NCBI RefSeq assembly: GCF_051622035.1
Contig: NC_135357.1
Span: 34,375,191-34,439,190 of the forward strand
Reading direction: 5' to 3'
Length of the DNA stretch: 64,000 nt
Source of the DNA: Arctopsyche grandis
Lineage: Eukaryota; Arthropoda; Insecta; Trichoptera; Hydropsychidae
Position numbers and translations under genes: made by a program. This document shows positions 1 to 11,231 of this stretch, piece after piece (the first letter of the stretch is position 1; the number at the start of each line of letters is the position of its first letter). The notes beneath the pieces were generated by a model. It worked only from the letters and a program-made list of their open reading frames with translations, was not told where the DNA came from and searched no databases.

Positions 1-600
1 TAGAAGTTAAATTTTAATTCTTGAAATCGTTAATAATTTTCTCGTAATTCTTCAATCAGTGGCATATGACAATATTGCTGTCTATATTTCTTAACCCACA
101 TGGATCGATTCTTCTTATTTTTGATTAAATCAACATCAACGAACATCATAACTAGCGCCGTGATATTTCTTCTATCCATTTTTCACCGCAACACTACTAT
201 AAAACTGCGTTACTTCAGTAAAACTGTGCGTTTCGCACACACTCCAACACGCGCCAGTTTCGCGCGGTCTATCACGCACGATTAGCCTTTACACGTTCGC
301 TCTTTCCGTTTTAACAAAAAGTGGTAGGAGTAATCGCGCGCGAAAGGACGTTAGTGTTTACAACTGCGAAAACAGTAACGCGCACAGGCTTACCCGCACG
401 CAATCCTGTACGCTCCTGAAAAAGCGCGATAGAACGACTGTGCAAAGGGGGGGGCTAATGACTCTTCAGGATAGAATTCAAAATGGCCGCGACGGAACAT
501 TCTGGAACGGAGACCTGAGAAATAATTTAAAAAAAAAATGTCCTCTTAAATAAAGGACGAATGCTCAGCGTAGGTACTGTAGGACGCTGGGCAGCCAAGA
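1..600. other. Unassigned CpG-rich stretch
   Basis: I see no convincing gene here. From about position 200 the sequence is richer in CG dinucleotides (cgcgcg, gcgcgc) than the AT-rich DNA that follows. The short open frames have no recognisable motif. Confidence 0.4.
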
Positions 601-626
601 TTAGTTGTGCATGTTTGTACATGAGC

Positions 627-740
627 GATGATGATGTCATCGCAAAGTCCGAACCGCATTTGCGGTGATGATGATGTCATCGCAAAGTCCGAACCGCATT
701 TGCGGTGATGATGTCATCGCAAAGTCCGAAACGCATTTGC
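627..740. repeat. 39-bp tandem repeat, about three units
   Basis: A unit that begins GATGATGATGTCATCGC and ends in CATTTGCGGT is repeated three times with a period of 39-40 bp. The last unit has lost one GAT and diverges at its end. Each unit holds the self-complementary word GATGTCATC. The short open frames across it are by-products of the repeat. Confidence 0.85.
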
Positions 741-1580
741 GATTTTCGACCGCGCCATCTTTTTCCCGCGCGTCACTAGGCCGCAAATACGGCCGAACGG
801 TTCCATACGCGCACTTGCGATTTTCTGTCGCGCTATCACTTGGCCGCAAATAAGCTTGTAAAAAAAAAATAGAACATAGTTATGACTGCGCGCGCACACA
901 CTAAGGTTTCCGTCGCGCAAAAAAAGACGACGCGGTCGAAAATCGCAACTGCTTATAAAGGCGCCGATGACTTGTTTATTTTTAAGAAGTATATAAAATC
1001 GCTGGCTTTAATTCGGAATAGCACAATTTGTGCAGTATACTAAAAGCGCGCGTCAAAAGTCGCTTCATATAAAATCCGGTTTTATTGTGCAGTACCACAA
1101 CAAGGTTGGTCGCGCCGCAACTGAAGAGCTCTCCGTTCGAATTGTTTTTACCGAATGCGCAAGCGGGCGATAGCTTCCGATAACACAATAGCGAGAACAT
1201 TTGATAAAGAGTACTTATCTTCGGCTGGAGACTAGCAGCTTCCATCTCCAGGTTCTCTTCTTCAAAATGGCAGCAAGGCAGCGGGATCGGGACCGGAAGA
1301 TAGAAACACGCGCAAGGGCTAACGTAGAGCTACTGACCGGTTCGGGCCAAAGCCGGTCGCTTATATAGTGTCGGTTCGCGCACTCGTGAATACCAACTGC
1401 TCCACGCCACGGACGAAATTTTTACACACATTTCATTTTTAATTTGTTTCTAAAATTCTCAAATTGATACAATTACAATGTAAAACACTATTATTTGTTC
1501 GGAAATAATATTTGCTAGATTTTTTATGCTGTGTGAGTCTAGTTTTTTCGAGTTTTTCTTTGTCGACATGGCGGTAAAGC
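741..1580. other. Unassigned CpG-rich stretch
   Basis: No recognisable coding region. A TATATAG box-like word lies near 1362 in a GC-rich context, which could be a decayed LTR or promoter, but I cannot support either reading with paired repeats. Confidence 0.3.
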
Positions 1581-1584
1581 CATC

Positions 1585-1757
1585 AATGGCTACGTCCACG
1601 CACCGATATATACACCCGATACACCCGATATTTAGGAATTTTTCCATAACCAGTTCCCATATTGCAACCTGTAGTTGCTATTTAGGAACTGGTTATGGAA
1701 AAATTCCTAAATATCGGATATATCGGGTGTAAATATCGATATTGTGGACGCAGCCAA
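1585..1757. repeat. Hairpin-forming inverted repeat (foldback MITE-like)
   Basis: Two arms of about 70 bp face each other around a loop of about 30 bp. The inner 32 bp of each arm, from CGATATTTAGGAATTTTTCC to the word CCAGTTCC, are perfectly complementary. The outer parts, starting at TGGCTACGTCCAC on the left and ending in GTGGACGCAGCCA on the right, match with a few differences. Transcribed, it would fold into one long hairpin. No target-site duplication is clear. Confidence 0.8.
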
Positions 1758-1759
1758 TA

Positions 1760-2979
1760 GCCGTTACGCTCTTGCAAGCTTCAATATTGGGGTTTCCCCG
1801 ATGTCGTATTTTTATCGATGCGCCATCGTATTTGTCGTTGGAATATTATATCAGAAGCTAGCGACGATTTATGATTTGTTTTATTTAGATTGAAGTTTCG
1901 CACGCATTAGCTTAGATTATTTGTTGGAAAAGCTTAAAACGTGTGGAATTAATTGATAATTTGATTTTTATCGATCCATCGACCTGAATTCTTGCTCTAA
2001 TTTGCTTGAAAGCTTTAGCGCGAATATATTGCGATATAAGTTGACAGGATATTTTCATATGACAGGCGATAGATTAATCTAGATACGTAAAATTTGCTCG
2101 GAAATAGTTGTCAACTATAAAAATATTCAATGGAGCGTTCAATAATGTACTAATAAAAGTTATAAAAACTACATATATATGAACACATCACTAATCAACA
2201 GATTTTATATAATGACAATACATATGCAAAGAGATAAAGACACGTTTGTACTTTAAAACTTAGGTTAAAATGGGCCGAGGCCACTTAATTTTGAAGGTGT
2301 CTTTCTTTGAATTGAACCTCTTTTCATTTCCTTTTGAGCTTGCATGATGCTGGTTGGTTTTAAAATAAAATAGTTATCATAACAGACATGTTTTTCATAG
2401 AAATTAGTGCAAATATATGTCGAGTTGTCAAATATGTCAAAACAATAACTAATTTTTATTGTTTAATTCAAAGTGTCCAAAAGCTAAAACATGTTAGAAA
2501 TTCAAAAGACTTGAAACATTTAATAAATCAAAGAATCTTTCTGTTCAAAATATATAAAACATACTTCATATTTCCAAAGAAAGAAGGTTTCTATCGGTAT
2601 ACAAAATTTGAGTGTTGTTTCATATCTTTAACAATATTTGCACAAGTTTATAAAATTAAGTAATTCAACTCCTTTAAAGTCCTCATTTATCAGAAATCAT
2701 TCAACATCATTGGTAATTCTTGAAAGAAGTGTCCCAACAGCATCTGAATAATTTTCACCGATTATTTTGCTAATGAATTTGAATTATGTTTGTTCCTTAT
2801 ACAAATCTAAACCAAATTTTACATAGTTGATTTTTAATAGATTATTGTCTACTTGATATTTACACATTCTATCACCATTCCTGGATTTCGTTCTCTTTAC
2901 TAATAATTGATTATATATCGATGGATTCTTTGTTATTTCTGAAAATTTAATACACAGTATGTATATAGTACACAGTATG

Positions 2980-2980
<1 letters not shown>
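1760..2980. other. AT-rich stretch without recognised feature
   Basis: I found no domain, repeat pair or element end here. The 91-residue open frame at 2388-2663 on + has AT-rich composition and no recognisable motif. Confidence 0.4.

Positions 2981-3055
<75 letters not shown>
2980..3055. repeat. (AT)n microsatellite
   Basis: About 35 near-perfect AT dinucleotides directly precede the left arm of the large palindrome. Confidence 0.95.
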
Positions 3056-3060
<5 letters not shown>

Positions 3061-3240
3061 GAACTTTTTTGCTGATGAATTGTGTATTTAGTTTCAGATA
3101 CAGAAATATAAAACTAGCTGATACAGCCGGAATTCTCCGACCACACAACTTTAAAATTCCAAATAATGAAATAATAAGCATTTCAACAATGGCCATTATG
3201 AATCTATTATAGTATAACTTTGTAATATCATGTAACGAAA

Positions 3241-3326
<86 letters not shown>

Positions 3327-3506
3327 TTTCGTTACATGATATTACAAAGTTATACTATAATAGATTCATAATGGCCATTGTTGAAATGCTTATTATTTCA
3401 TTATTTGGAATTTTAAAGTTGTGTGGTCGGAGAATTCCGGCTGTATCAGCTAGTTTTATATTTCTGTATCTGAAACTAAATACACAATTCATCAGCAAAA
3501 AAGTTC
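3061..3506. repeat. 446-bp perfect palindrome with (AT)n centre
   Basis: The 183 bp that begin GAACTTTTTTGCTGATGAAT recur as their exact reverse complement ending ATTCATCAGCAAAAAAGTTC. The space between is (AT)n, itself self-complementary, so the whole block is one palindrome. I found no mismatch between the arms. Each arm holds a CAGCTAG or CTAGCTG word that resembles a Helitron 3' end, but no transposase is present. A recent inverted duplication, a foldback element or an assembly fold-back are all possible. Confidence 0.9.
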
Positions 3507-3699
3507 AATGATAAAATTTGTCATTATGCAGATTATTCCAGAAAGAATTATGTGTCAAATTACGCGATATAATATTGTTTGCTCAATGAAATGCCAGTGA
3601 TAAGGAGGTGTCATATGTCGACAGCAACTCGTCGAGATATTCTATGGCAACAAATTAAACGATCAGAATTTAAATCATTTTCAATAACATAATTATATC

Positions 3700-3860
3700 A
3701 TTCAGGGTCAGAAAAAATAATCAATAGTCAGAATAAAATTAATAAACGGTCAGAACAAAGATTATAAATGGTCAGAATGTGAAAATTAATAAATGGTCAC
3801 AATGTCGAAAAATAATAATTGGTCAGAATACTTAAAAATAACAAGTAGTCAGCAGAATTT
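3700..3860. repeat. Short interspersed TCAGAAT motif array
   Basis: The word GGTCAGAA or a close variant (GGTCACAA, AGTCAGAA, AGTCAGCA) recurs seven or eight times about every 20-30 bp in an AT-rich background. The spacing is irregular, so this is a degenerate tandem repeat at best. Confidence 0.5.
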
Positions 3861-3979
3861 TTTTTTGTCTTAGACTTTTTTTTTAATATAAATATTTGCA
3901 ATCGATAAGCAAATTTTATCACTGGTCAATTTTATTTTATAAGATTTGGCAATCCATTAATTGCCATCTTTTTATCAAT

Positions 3980-4480
3980 TATTCGAGCACTCTGTGGCGC
4001 TTTAGTCTAGTGTCTTTTGCACTAGACTTTATAAGAGCTTTTGCCAGCTCGTTTGAGTGGGTTTCGAGTCTACGCTTGTAGTTCTTTGTATAAATATCTA
4101 TTTCAGTTTTAATTAATGGTATAGTTATAGCATGTTTATGAATTTAAATGCTTCTCGCAAACCATGGGGCATTTGTTATTATTCTAAGAGATTTATTTTG
4201 GAATCGTTGTATGATTTCCACGTTAGAATTACTACTCGTTCCCCATAGTTGGATACCATATGTCCAGACTGGCTTTAAGATTGACTTATATACTAAAATT
4301 TTATTCTCTAATGTTAGACTGGATTTTATTCCTATCAACCAGTTCATTTTGTGTAGCCGCTGGGTGAGTTGCTCTTTTATTTTTGATGTGATCTTTCCAT
4401 GTCAGTCTCCTGTCAAGGGTATTTTGCTGCAGTACTTTCAGTCAGTTCATCGTTTTTCAGTCTGACTACTCGTTTCTTAT
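3980..4480 (-). pseudogene. Jockey-type LINE reverse transcriptase, C-terminal remnant
   Basis: Read on the minus strand, 4347-4144 encodes a run that includes KILVYKSILKPVWTYGIQLW, then the RFQNKSLRIITNAPWF segment. This is the conserved end of the reverse transcriptase ORF in jockey-like non-LTR retrotransposons. Upstream frames give DRRLTWKDHIKNK-like sequence and downstream frames give a YKRRLETHSNELAKALI-like tail. The parts are separated by stops and frameshifts. The catalytic core is absent, so this is a dead 5'-truncated copy, antisense to the ZAD gene. Confidence 0.75.
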
Positions 4481-5132
4481 AGACTAATGCAAATAATTAA
4501 AAATGAATTTTAAATATGTTTAAGTAGTTCTTCTATTAAACAAATAATATGCTTCAATTATCAGTAAACTTTAAAATTTATCGCTCATAAATTATTTTAT
4601 TATACAATAGTAACACCTGTAGTCATCGTATATGTATTACCCAAAAAAAGGAAAAAAAAAACATAAATAGCATTAAAATATTTTATTTATCGATCATTAT
4701 ATCTCTCCGTTAATTGTTTTTTTGTGTCCTCTAAAATATTTTTCACTTCATTGACAGTTATGATAGATTTTTCAAGCTTTTTAATTTGATTTTCAATCAA
4801 AAACATTTGACTGTATACAAACAAGGTAGAAAGTTTTGATAATGGATTTGTAAACAAATTGGTTTCCGCTTTTGGAGGATTTTTTCATTCCTTACTGTAT
4901 ATATTGAAAAAAATTTAAATAATTTTAAAACTACAGATTCTACATCTATTGACAAGACATCAACGGCAGTAGAAGCTGTGTTGTGAATAATATGTGCAGG
5001 ACCTCCGACGCTTTTAGCATATATTTGCAAACAATGTTTAATGTATTTTTAAAAAAATGCCTCTCTTCCTCTAAAATTCGTGTTAGTATTGTCAGCCCAG
5101 AATATTAGGAGGACTTTTACTGGAATATTACA
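4481..5132. other. No recognised feature
   Basis: AT-rich sequence with short open frames only. I see no motif or repeat partner. Confidence 0.4.
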
Positions 5133-5605
5133 ATGTTTCAGTGCCTCAATTATGAATCGGAGGGCATCAAGATGGGCGGCGAGACGATCACCAATATAAG
5201 ATATGCTGATAACACGGCACTAGTTGCTGAAAATTTAGCAGACCTGCAAAGATCTCTAGACCGTGTACATCAAGAAAGCAATCGAAGAGGTCTGTGCATA
5301 AATCTGAAGAAGACAAAATTTATGATAGTAGATAGAATGCAAACAGACACCGGGAATCTAACCTTGGATGGAGAGGTGATAGAAAGAGTAAAAAGATTCA
5401 AATATTTGGGTACCTGGCTGAATGAAGAGATGGACCTAGATGAAGATCTAAGAATCCGCATCGAGATGGCTAGAAAAGCATTTGTAAAAATGAAGGCGGC
5501 GCTTACAAACAAGCATCTCAATCTTCATACACGGTTGAGATTCGCGAAGAGCTACGTCTGGACAGTATTACTACACGGATGTGAGACGTGGACTCTGAAG
5601 ACCAA
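5133..5605 (+). pseudogene. LINE reverse transcriptase fragment (RTE-like)
   Basis: This open frame encodes the second half of a non-LTR reverse transcriptase. ITNIRYADNTALVAE is the catalytic motif, which is normally YADD. SNRRGLCINLKKTKFM and RFKYLGTW are the following palm and thumb motifs, and GCETWTLK is near the end. The second catalytic aspartate is replaced by asparagine, which should abolish polymerase activity. The endonuclease and the N-terminal half are missing. The last residues run into AT-rich repeats (ATACAATATAATAT), so the true homology ends near 5605. Confidence 0.8.
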
Positions 5606-5799
5606 GATGATACAATATAATATTTCGCAATACAATACAATATCTAAGGTGATACAATATAATATCTCGTTTATACAATATTTCCCGTAGGCAAATTTCT
5701 ATTGATGGAGGCTTGTGTACCTGATGTTCCGTTATCGAGATTTTAGTGATGTGCGCGAGATCGTTATTTGCGGAATAATCACCAAACTATTTAATTTCT

Positions 5800-5984
5800 G
5801 GTAATTGGACTATTCGTCACATTGGGGTGGTCACAAAGACAATTTTTGCCATGAAAATCGCGAATACACAATATTTGGCACTCAAGTTCTCGTTAGTATG
5901 ATGGTCTTTTCGGCTGCCAGATGTTCCGTTATAGAGATTTTAGTGCTTTGTGACGAGTAATTTGTGACCAGTAATCACCGAACC
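5800..5984 (+). repeat. Dispersed repeat family A, copy 1
   Basis: Begins GGTAATTGGACTATTCGTC and ends GTAATCACCGAACC. The same sequence recurs inverted at 10439-10642 and direct at 11024-11231. Its ends are only weakly complementary, so it may be a MITE or a fragment of a larger element. It stops 113 bp before the ZAD gene start. A partial extra copy of its 3' half (GTTCCGTTATCGAG) lies just upstream, near 5725-5790. Confidence 0.8.
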
Positions 5985-6097
5985 TTAATTTCTATGACAT
6001 CTACAATAAACCATATGGTTGGAAACTGTTTGATTAGGACCATATCTCAAACTGACAGCAGGATTGCTTTTGTTATTAATCTTCTGTTAGAAGTGAT

Positions 6098-7551
6098 ATG
6101 GAGTGTAGGCTTTGTCTCTGTTCAGTTGCAGTCGAGTCTTCTGTCTCCATTCATGACAGTCCTCATCCACTGGTTCAACGCATCTCGATCTGCTGTCATT
6201 TGCATGTCGGCCACAATTACTTTTCACATATTGACATCTCAATTCAATTCCATTACTACCTAAATTTATTTTTCAGATCGACAAAGACGATAGCTTACCA
6301 GATTCCATATGTAGTTCGTGTGATAACAGCCTGGAAAAGCTGAACACCTTCAGAAACATTTGTATACGCAATCACAATTCGCCGAAACCAAAGTTACCCA
6401 CAGTTAGCCTACCGGCTAAAGCACATACTAGGGAGAACCAATACAAATGCGACACATGTTCAAAATCATTCAATAATAAATCTACCCTGACGAGACACTT
6501 AAAGACTCACACAGGGATGGAACCCTTCAAGTGTGACAAATGTTTGAAATCATTCAAACGTTCCTCTCACCTCTCGAGGCATATGAAATCTCACACGAAA
6601 ACAAACTCCTTCAAATGCGACATATGCTTAAAATCGTATAACCGTTCAGCTCGCCTCTCGAGGCATATGAAATCTCACACTGGCGAGAAACCCTACGAAT
6701 GTAACATATGTTTAAAGTCGTTCTCCGATCAATCTTATATGGCGAGGCATACAAAATCTCAGCACGGGGTAAAACCCCACAAATGCCAAATATGTTTAAA
6801 ATCATTCGCTTCCAAACAAAGGTTCGAGGAGCATGTTAACACCCATAACGGAATAAAACGATATCAATGCGAAATTTGTCTAAAATCGTTCACAACTAAA
6901 TCTTACATGGTGAGACATATCAAATCGCACACGGGGGAAAATCCATACGAATGTGACATTTGTTTAAGATCGTTCAATTTGAAATGTTCCCTTTTAGCGC
7001 ATATAAACTATCACAACGGGATAAAACCACACCGATGCCACATTTGTATGAAATCGTTTACGACTAAAAAAAACCTGGTGGATCACATTAACTCGCACAA
7101 AGGCATAAAACCGTACAATTGCGAAATCTGCTTAAAATCGTTCACTTCCAAGTGTAACATGCTCAAACATGTGAAATCTCACAGCGGGATAAAACCGCAT
7201 CGGTGCGAAATCTGTTTGAAATCATTCACGGCGAAACGCTACCTCGAAAAGCACATGAAATCTCACACGATGGCAAAACCGTACATTTGTGACGTTTGTA
7301 TGAAATCACTCGCCACTAAAAGTCTCCTCATCGAGCATATTAATTCTCACAGTGGAAAACTCCACAAATGCCACATTTGTTCAAAATCGCTCACTAGTAA
7401 GCGTAGACTCGTGGAACATATTAATATTCACAATGGGATAAAGCCATATCAATGTCCGATCTGCTTGAAATTCTTTGCTTCTAAGTCTAATTGCGACACG
7501 CATGTGAAAACACACACTCAATTAAACTATTCGAATTCGGCATATGTTTAA
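6098..7551 (+). CDS. ZAD and C2H2 zinc-finger protein (13 fingers)
   Basis: Two exons fit: 6098-6205 and 6277-7551, with a 71-bp intron (GTCGGC to TTTTTCAG), giving about 460 residues. Exon 1 starts MECRLCLCS, the first CxxC pair of a ZAD. Exon 2 opens IDKDDSLPDSICSSC, the second pair, so the ZAD is split by the intron as is common in this family. Thirteen C2H2 fingers follow, starting at YKCDTCSKSF, with linkers such as HTGEKP. Most share the core ICLKSF, which indicates recent internal duplication. ZAD domains dimerise and the fingers bind DNA, so this is probably a nuclear transcription factor; its target is unknown. The donor is weak, so the exon 1 boundary is inferred. The gene stands alone between mobile elements. 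Confidence 0.85.
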
Positions 7552-7579
7552 AAAGATTACTTGTTAATCTGATATTGTG

Positions 7580-7865
7580 CAATATATTTATTTATTTATT
7601 TACAAATTTGCCATAGTGACTTTACAGATTAACTCCAACTCGTCACTATGGCTACATAAAAAGAAAATGAATTATTATTATATTATATTATTATTATACA
7701 AAAATTATAAAACAAATATAAAATATAAAAATACAAAATTGTAAAAACATGAAATATAAATATATAAAAATATGAAAAATAAAAATATAAAAATTTGATG
7801 ATATAAAAACATAAAAATGTAAAAATATTAATATAAAAATATAATTAATTAATTAAATAAAAATA
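7580..7865 (-). repeat. AT-rich DNA with probable antisense LINE 3' end
   Basis: The words GCCATAGTGAC and GTCACTATGGC flank a 40-bp interval after ATTTATTTATTTAC. Read in reverse this looks like a LINE 3' UTR followed by a TAAATAAAT tail, and the antisense LINE end near 37380 has the same layout. The remaining 200 bp are simple AAAAATATA-type sequence. Confidence 0.45.
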
Positions 7866-7867
7866 TA

Positions 7868-7975
7868 ATTGTAAATGCATTATTAAAGGTTTGCCGAACC
7901 TTTTTTACAAAGAATTTACAACAATGGAACAATAGGCGGCACGTTTCCGGCCCCTTCAGATTCCGACCTCTAGTA
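7868..7975. repeat. Dispersed repeat family B, copy 1
   Basis: Holds TTGTAAATGCATTATTAAAG, then GCCGAACC, then AATTTACAACAATGGAACAA and GGCGGC. It matches 49065-49175 closely and a short piece at 60085-60121. The word TTGTAAATGC and its complement face each other, so the core can fold back. Confidence 0.75.
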
Positions 7976-8032
7976 ATAAGGTGCTACGATCTCAAACTAA
8001 ACAATAAATCAACCAGATCAGTATATTTTAGA

Positions 8033-8268
8033 TTAACACATTCAGCCCGGCGCATGATTTCATACATTTGCCCATGTGGCGGCACTGTCACGCTTATCGG
8101 CACCCAATTACGCGTGACGGCATTAAATCACTTTATATAATGAGTTTTCCCTAAATCTTTAGAATTTTATAGGAATTTTAGGGTTGGGGTGCTCAATGCA
8201 GTGGAACCGTAAAATTATAGTCGGCTATAGCACTATCCGCGTGGTACACGCCGGGTTGAACGTGTTAA
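8033..8268. mobile_element. piggyBac-type MITE (236 bp)
   Basis: The ends are TTAACACATTCAGCCCGGCG and, reversed, TTAACACGTTCAACCCGGCG, an 18 of 20 match that includes a TTAA at each border. TTAA is the target used by piggyBac-group transposases. No transposase is encoded, so this is a non-autonomous copy. It shares no internal sequence with the other TTAA-bounded family in this window. Confidence 0.8.
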
Positions 8269-8507
8269 ACAAATCCAATCTAATAGAAATGCGGTTGAGG
8301 AGCTTGATGCCCCTGGCGACAGGAGACGAAAGCATTAAATTGGTACGTGCCTCAGGTGAGAAGAACAATTCGCGGTATCTAGTAGATCTGTATTTGCTGA
8401 ATCTGAAACATTGAGGTTCAACTCGGCAAGAATACGAGGATTGCATATTAATCCAATTAGAAGTTTATAAAAATGTTTTCCCCTATATGTACATATGTAC
8501 ATAAATA

Positions 8508-9789
8508 TAAGGTAAATCGAAAAGAAATGTCATTTTTTAATGATACAACAAAACATTTATTTAAAAAAAAAACTATACATAATTATTCTATTAAATATTT
8601 TCCATCATTATCTATGATCTTCCTCCACAATATAGGCAGTTTTTTAATACCTCGATCATAAAATTCTGGCGGCTTATTATTAAAATAGAAATCCAAGTGA
8701 TTTTTTACTTCTTCGACATTTGAAATTTTTTTATCACGAAGAGAATGTTCCATCGATTTAAATAAATGATAATCCGAAGGTGCTATATCAGGTGAATACG
8801 GTGGATGTTGAAGAACTTCCAAATCCAGCTCTCTTATTTTATCCTGGGTAATCCTTGCTGCATGAGGTCTTGCATTGTCATGCTGTAAAATCCTTCTTTG
8901 ATTATTGACTAAAACTGATCTTTTTTTTAACAGTTCCGTCTTTAATCGTTCCAATTGAGCACAATACAACTCTGCAGTAACCGTCTGTCCAGGTTTCAAC
9001 AATTCGTAATGAATTATTCCCAAAACATCCCACCATACACATAGGAGAACTTTTTTCAACGTCAATGTTGGCCAGGTCGTCAGGGGTAGGCACAGGTACC
9101 TGGTTCGATGATAACCATTGTTTTTTTCTCCGAGAATTACTGTAAAGGACCCACTTCTCATCCCCAGTAACAATTCGTCTTAGAAATGGATCTGTTTCGT
9201 TTCTGGACAATAGAGATGAACATATTGTTACGCGTTGATCTATGGCCGTTGGTGAAAGTTCGTGCGGTACCCATACACCCTGTCTATTTTTTTTTCCAAG
9301 CCTTTTTAAATGGTTTTGAACTGTTGTACGTGGACAACCAAGGTCTTGTGACAATTCATGTATTGTTTTGCGCGGATCGGATTCCACTAATGAATTCAGG
9401 GTGTCATCATCGATTTTAAGGGGTCTTCCTGTTTTTGGTTTGTCCTTTAATGATCTATCGCCACTTTTGAACTTTTTAAACCATCTATAGCACTTTCGAG
9501 TATCCAAGATGTCTCCATAAATATCACAGATGGTCTGGGTAGCTTCTTTTGACTTTAATCCTTTGTCAAATAAAAATAGCATAAAATATCGCAAATGTGT
9601 TTCTTCAATCTCAGGCCTCTGCATTTTTCTACTAAGGCCAAAAAAATAAAACAAATGTCAAAAATGAAAGATTACTAATAGAGCTTCAAAATGATACTAA
9701 CCACGACGTGTTAACTCGACGGCAACCGTTGACAAACTGATTTCAAAGTGACGCAACAAAAAAATGACATTTCTTTTCGATTTACCTAA
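8508..9789 (-). mobile_element. mariner transposon, full length (1282 bp)
   Basis: Terminal inverted repeats of about 30 bp (GGTAAATCGAAAAGAAATGT at the left and its complement at the right) are flanked by TA on both sides. Length and layout are those of an intact mariner. The transposase reads on the minus strand and carries a frameshift (separate entry), so this copy cannot move by itself but could be moved in trans. Confidence 0.92.
8583..9624 (-). pseudogene. mariner transposase, one frameshift
   Basis: The product is a cut-and-paste DD34D transposase of about 345 residues. The N-terminal part from 9624 starts MQRPEIEETHLRYF and carries the helix-turn-helix DNA-binding region. The first catalytic aspartate is in VTGDEKWVLY. 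The C-terminal part, in another frame ending at 8583, has LLCVWWD, the second aspartate in HDNARPH and the third in PYSPDIAPSDYHLF. The two frames overlap between about 9173 and 8902, and the switch probably lies near 9070-9090, within or before an A run, so a single indel explains the break. I infer that it was intact until recently, because all three acidic residues and the TIRs are preserved. Confidence 0.92.
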
Positions 9790-10438
9790 TATATAAAACT
9801 GATTTGATTTTGATTTTTAAATGCTTTTTATTATTACTAGATTATGTTCTTAATGCATCTTATATCTATTTTAATAGCTACTGATAGTCTGATCATTTTC
9901 TATTTTATTTTTGTTAGTAATCATAGTATTATATTATTCAAATGTTAATGTACACGTGATTGGAATAAAAAGAGGTCAAAAGCCTATTTATGTACAATTC
10001 TTATAAATTATCATAATACATCTTATCATACTAAAGACTCTAAATTCGAAAATCTAAAGCAGATTGCGTTTAGGTAATCTGTGTTTATACCTGAAAGGTG
10101 TAGATATCTTGTTGTAATTACCGAGACTCTTCACAAGTGTGTTAGTATGGTTATTAGTGATTTTGTCATAAAATCTACTGGTTGGTTTGTTAGTAATATC
10201 TGTGATTAACGGAATATTGTTGATAACTGGTTTGAAATTATCAAGATTTGTCACAAATTTACACCTCGAGTTTGCTGACATGTGCCATGTTGATGTAAAC
10301 TTCAAACTGACTAAAATCTTTGTTCTCAAAACAATTGTTTTTATTAAACAACCAATCATCGTCCCTAAACTCATTATATCTTATACCAATGTTTTTCAGC
10401 CTAGATTCTAAAGAAGTTTTGAATACACGTGTTGAATG
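9790..10438. other. No recognised feature
   Basis: AT-rich. A minus-strand open frame of 106 residues (10374-10054) has no motif that I recognise. Confidence 0.35.
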
Positions 10439-10642
10439 GGTTCGGTGATAACTGGTCACAAATTACTCGTCACAAAGTCACTAAAATCTCTATAACGGAA
10501 CATCTGGCAGCCGAAAAGTCCATCATACTAACGATAACTATCATAGTAACGAGAACTTGAGTGCCAAATATTGTGTATTCGCGATTTTCATGGCAAAAAT
10601 TGTCTTTGTGACCACCCCAATGTGACGAATAGTCCAATTACC
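10439..10642 (-). repeat. Dispersed repeat family A, copy 2 (inverted)
   Basis: This is the reverse complement of 5800-5984. It runs from GGTTCGGTGATAACTGG to GAATAGTCCAATTACC. Shared internal words include GTGACCACCCCAATGTGACG and TCTATAACGGAACATCTGGC. Confidence 0.8.
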
Positions 10643-11023
10643 GTTGAATGTTGGGCACAGAAAATCACGAAATAACAGCAGGTTAAATCTATTTTATGGC
10701 CCCCAAAAAAGGATCCCGTATAGATAATATCTCAAACAAATAGATACGCACGCGATTCGCAAACGATTCACTTTTGCGAGGTAGCCCGTTTACCGTAAAT
10801 CATATACCTAGAAAGCATTGAAAGTGGTATTTGGTTGTCAACTGAAAACTTAATCAGTGTTTTAAAACCACAATTTCACTTGTGTCCTTTTGGATCAAAT
10901 TGAAAGCAGAATTCCCAGATCTTTATGAATTTATTAATTTATTTATTTTACAGGCAAAAACCCATTTAAGCAAATAACATAATATGAAAAATATAATATA
11001 AAACGTATAGTATAAAAATAAAA

Positions 11024-11231
11024 GGTAATTGGATTATTAGTCACATTGCGATGGTCACAAATACTATTTTTGCTATGAAAACCGCGAATGCGGAATATTT
11101 GGCAATCGAGTTTTCGTTAGTATGATATGTAGCTATCGTTAGTACGATGGACTTTTTGGCAGCCAAATGTTCCGCTATAGAGATTTTAGCGACTTTTGGG
11201 GGAGCGCTTTGTGACCAATGATCACCGAACC
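11024..11231 (+). repeat. Dispersed repeat family A, copy 3
   Basis: Begins GGTAATTGGATTATTAGTC and ends GATCACCGAACC. It is more diverged than the other two copies and has an extra segment around TAGCTATCGTTAGTACGATG. It lies 235 bp upstream of the Gypsy 5' LTR. Confidence 0.75.

Noticed and set aside
5964-6263. The 99-residue frame overlapping the ZAD first exon
   Set aside because: The overlapping frame from 6098 carries the CRLCLC motif and splices in phase to the zinc fingers; the 5964 frame has no motif.
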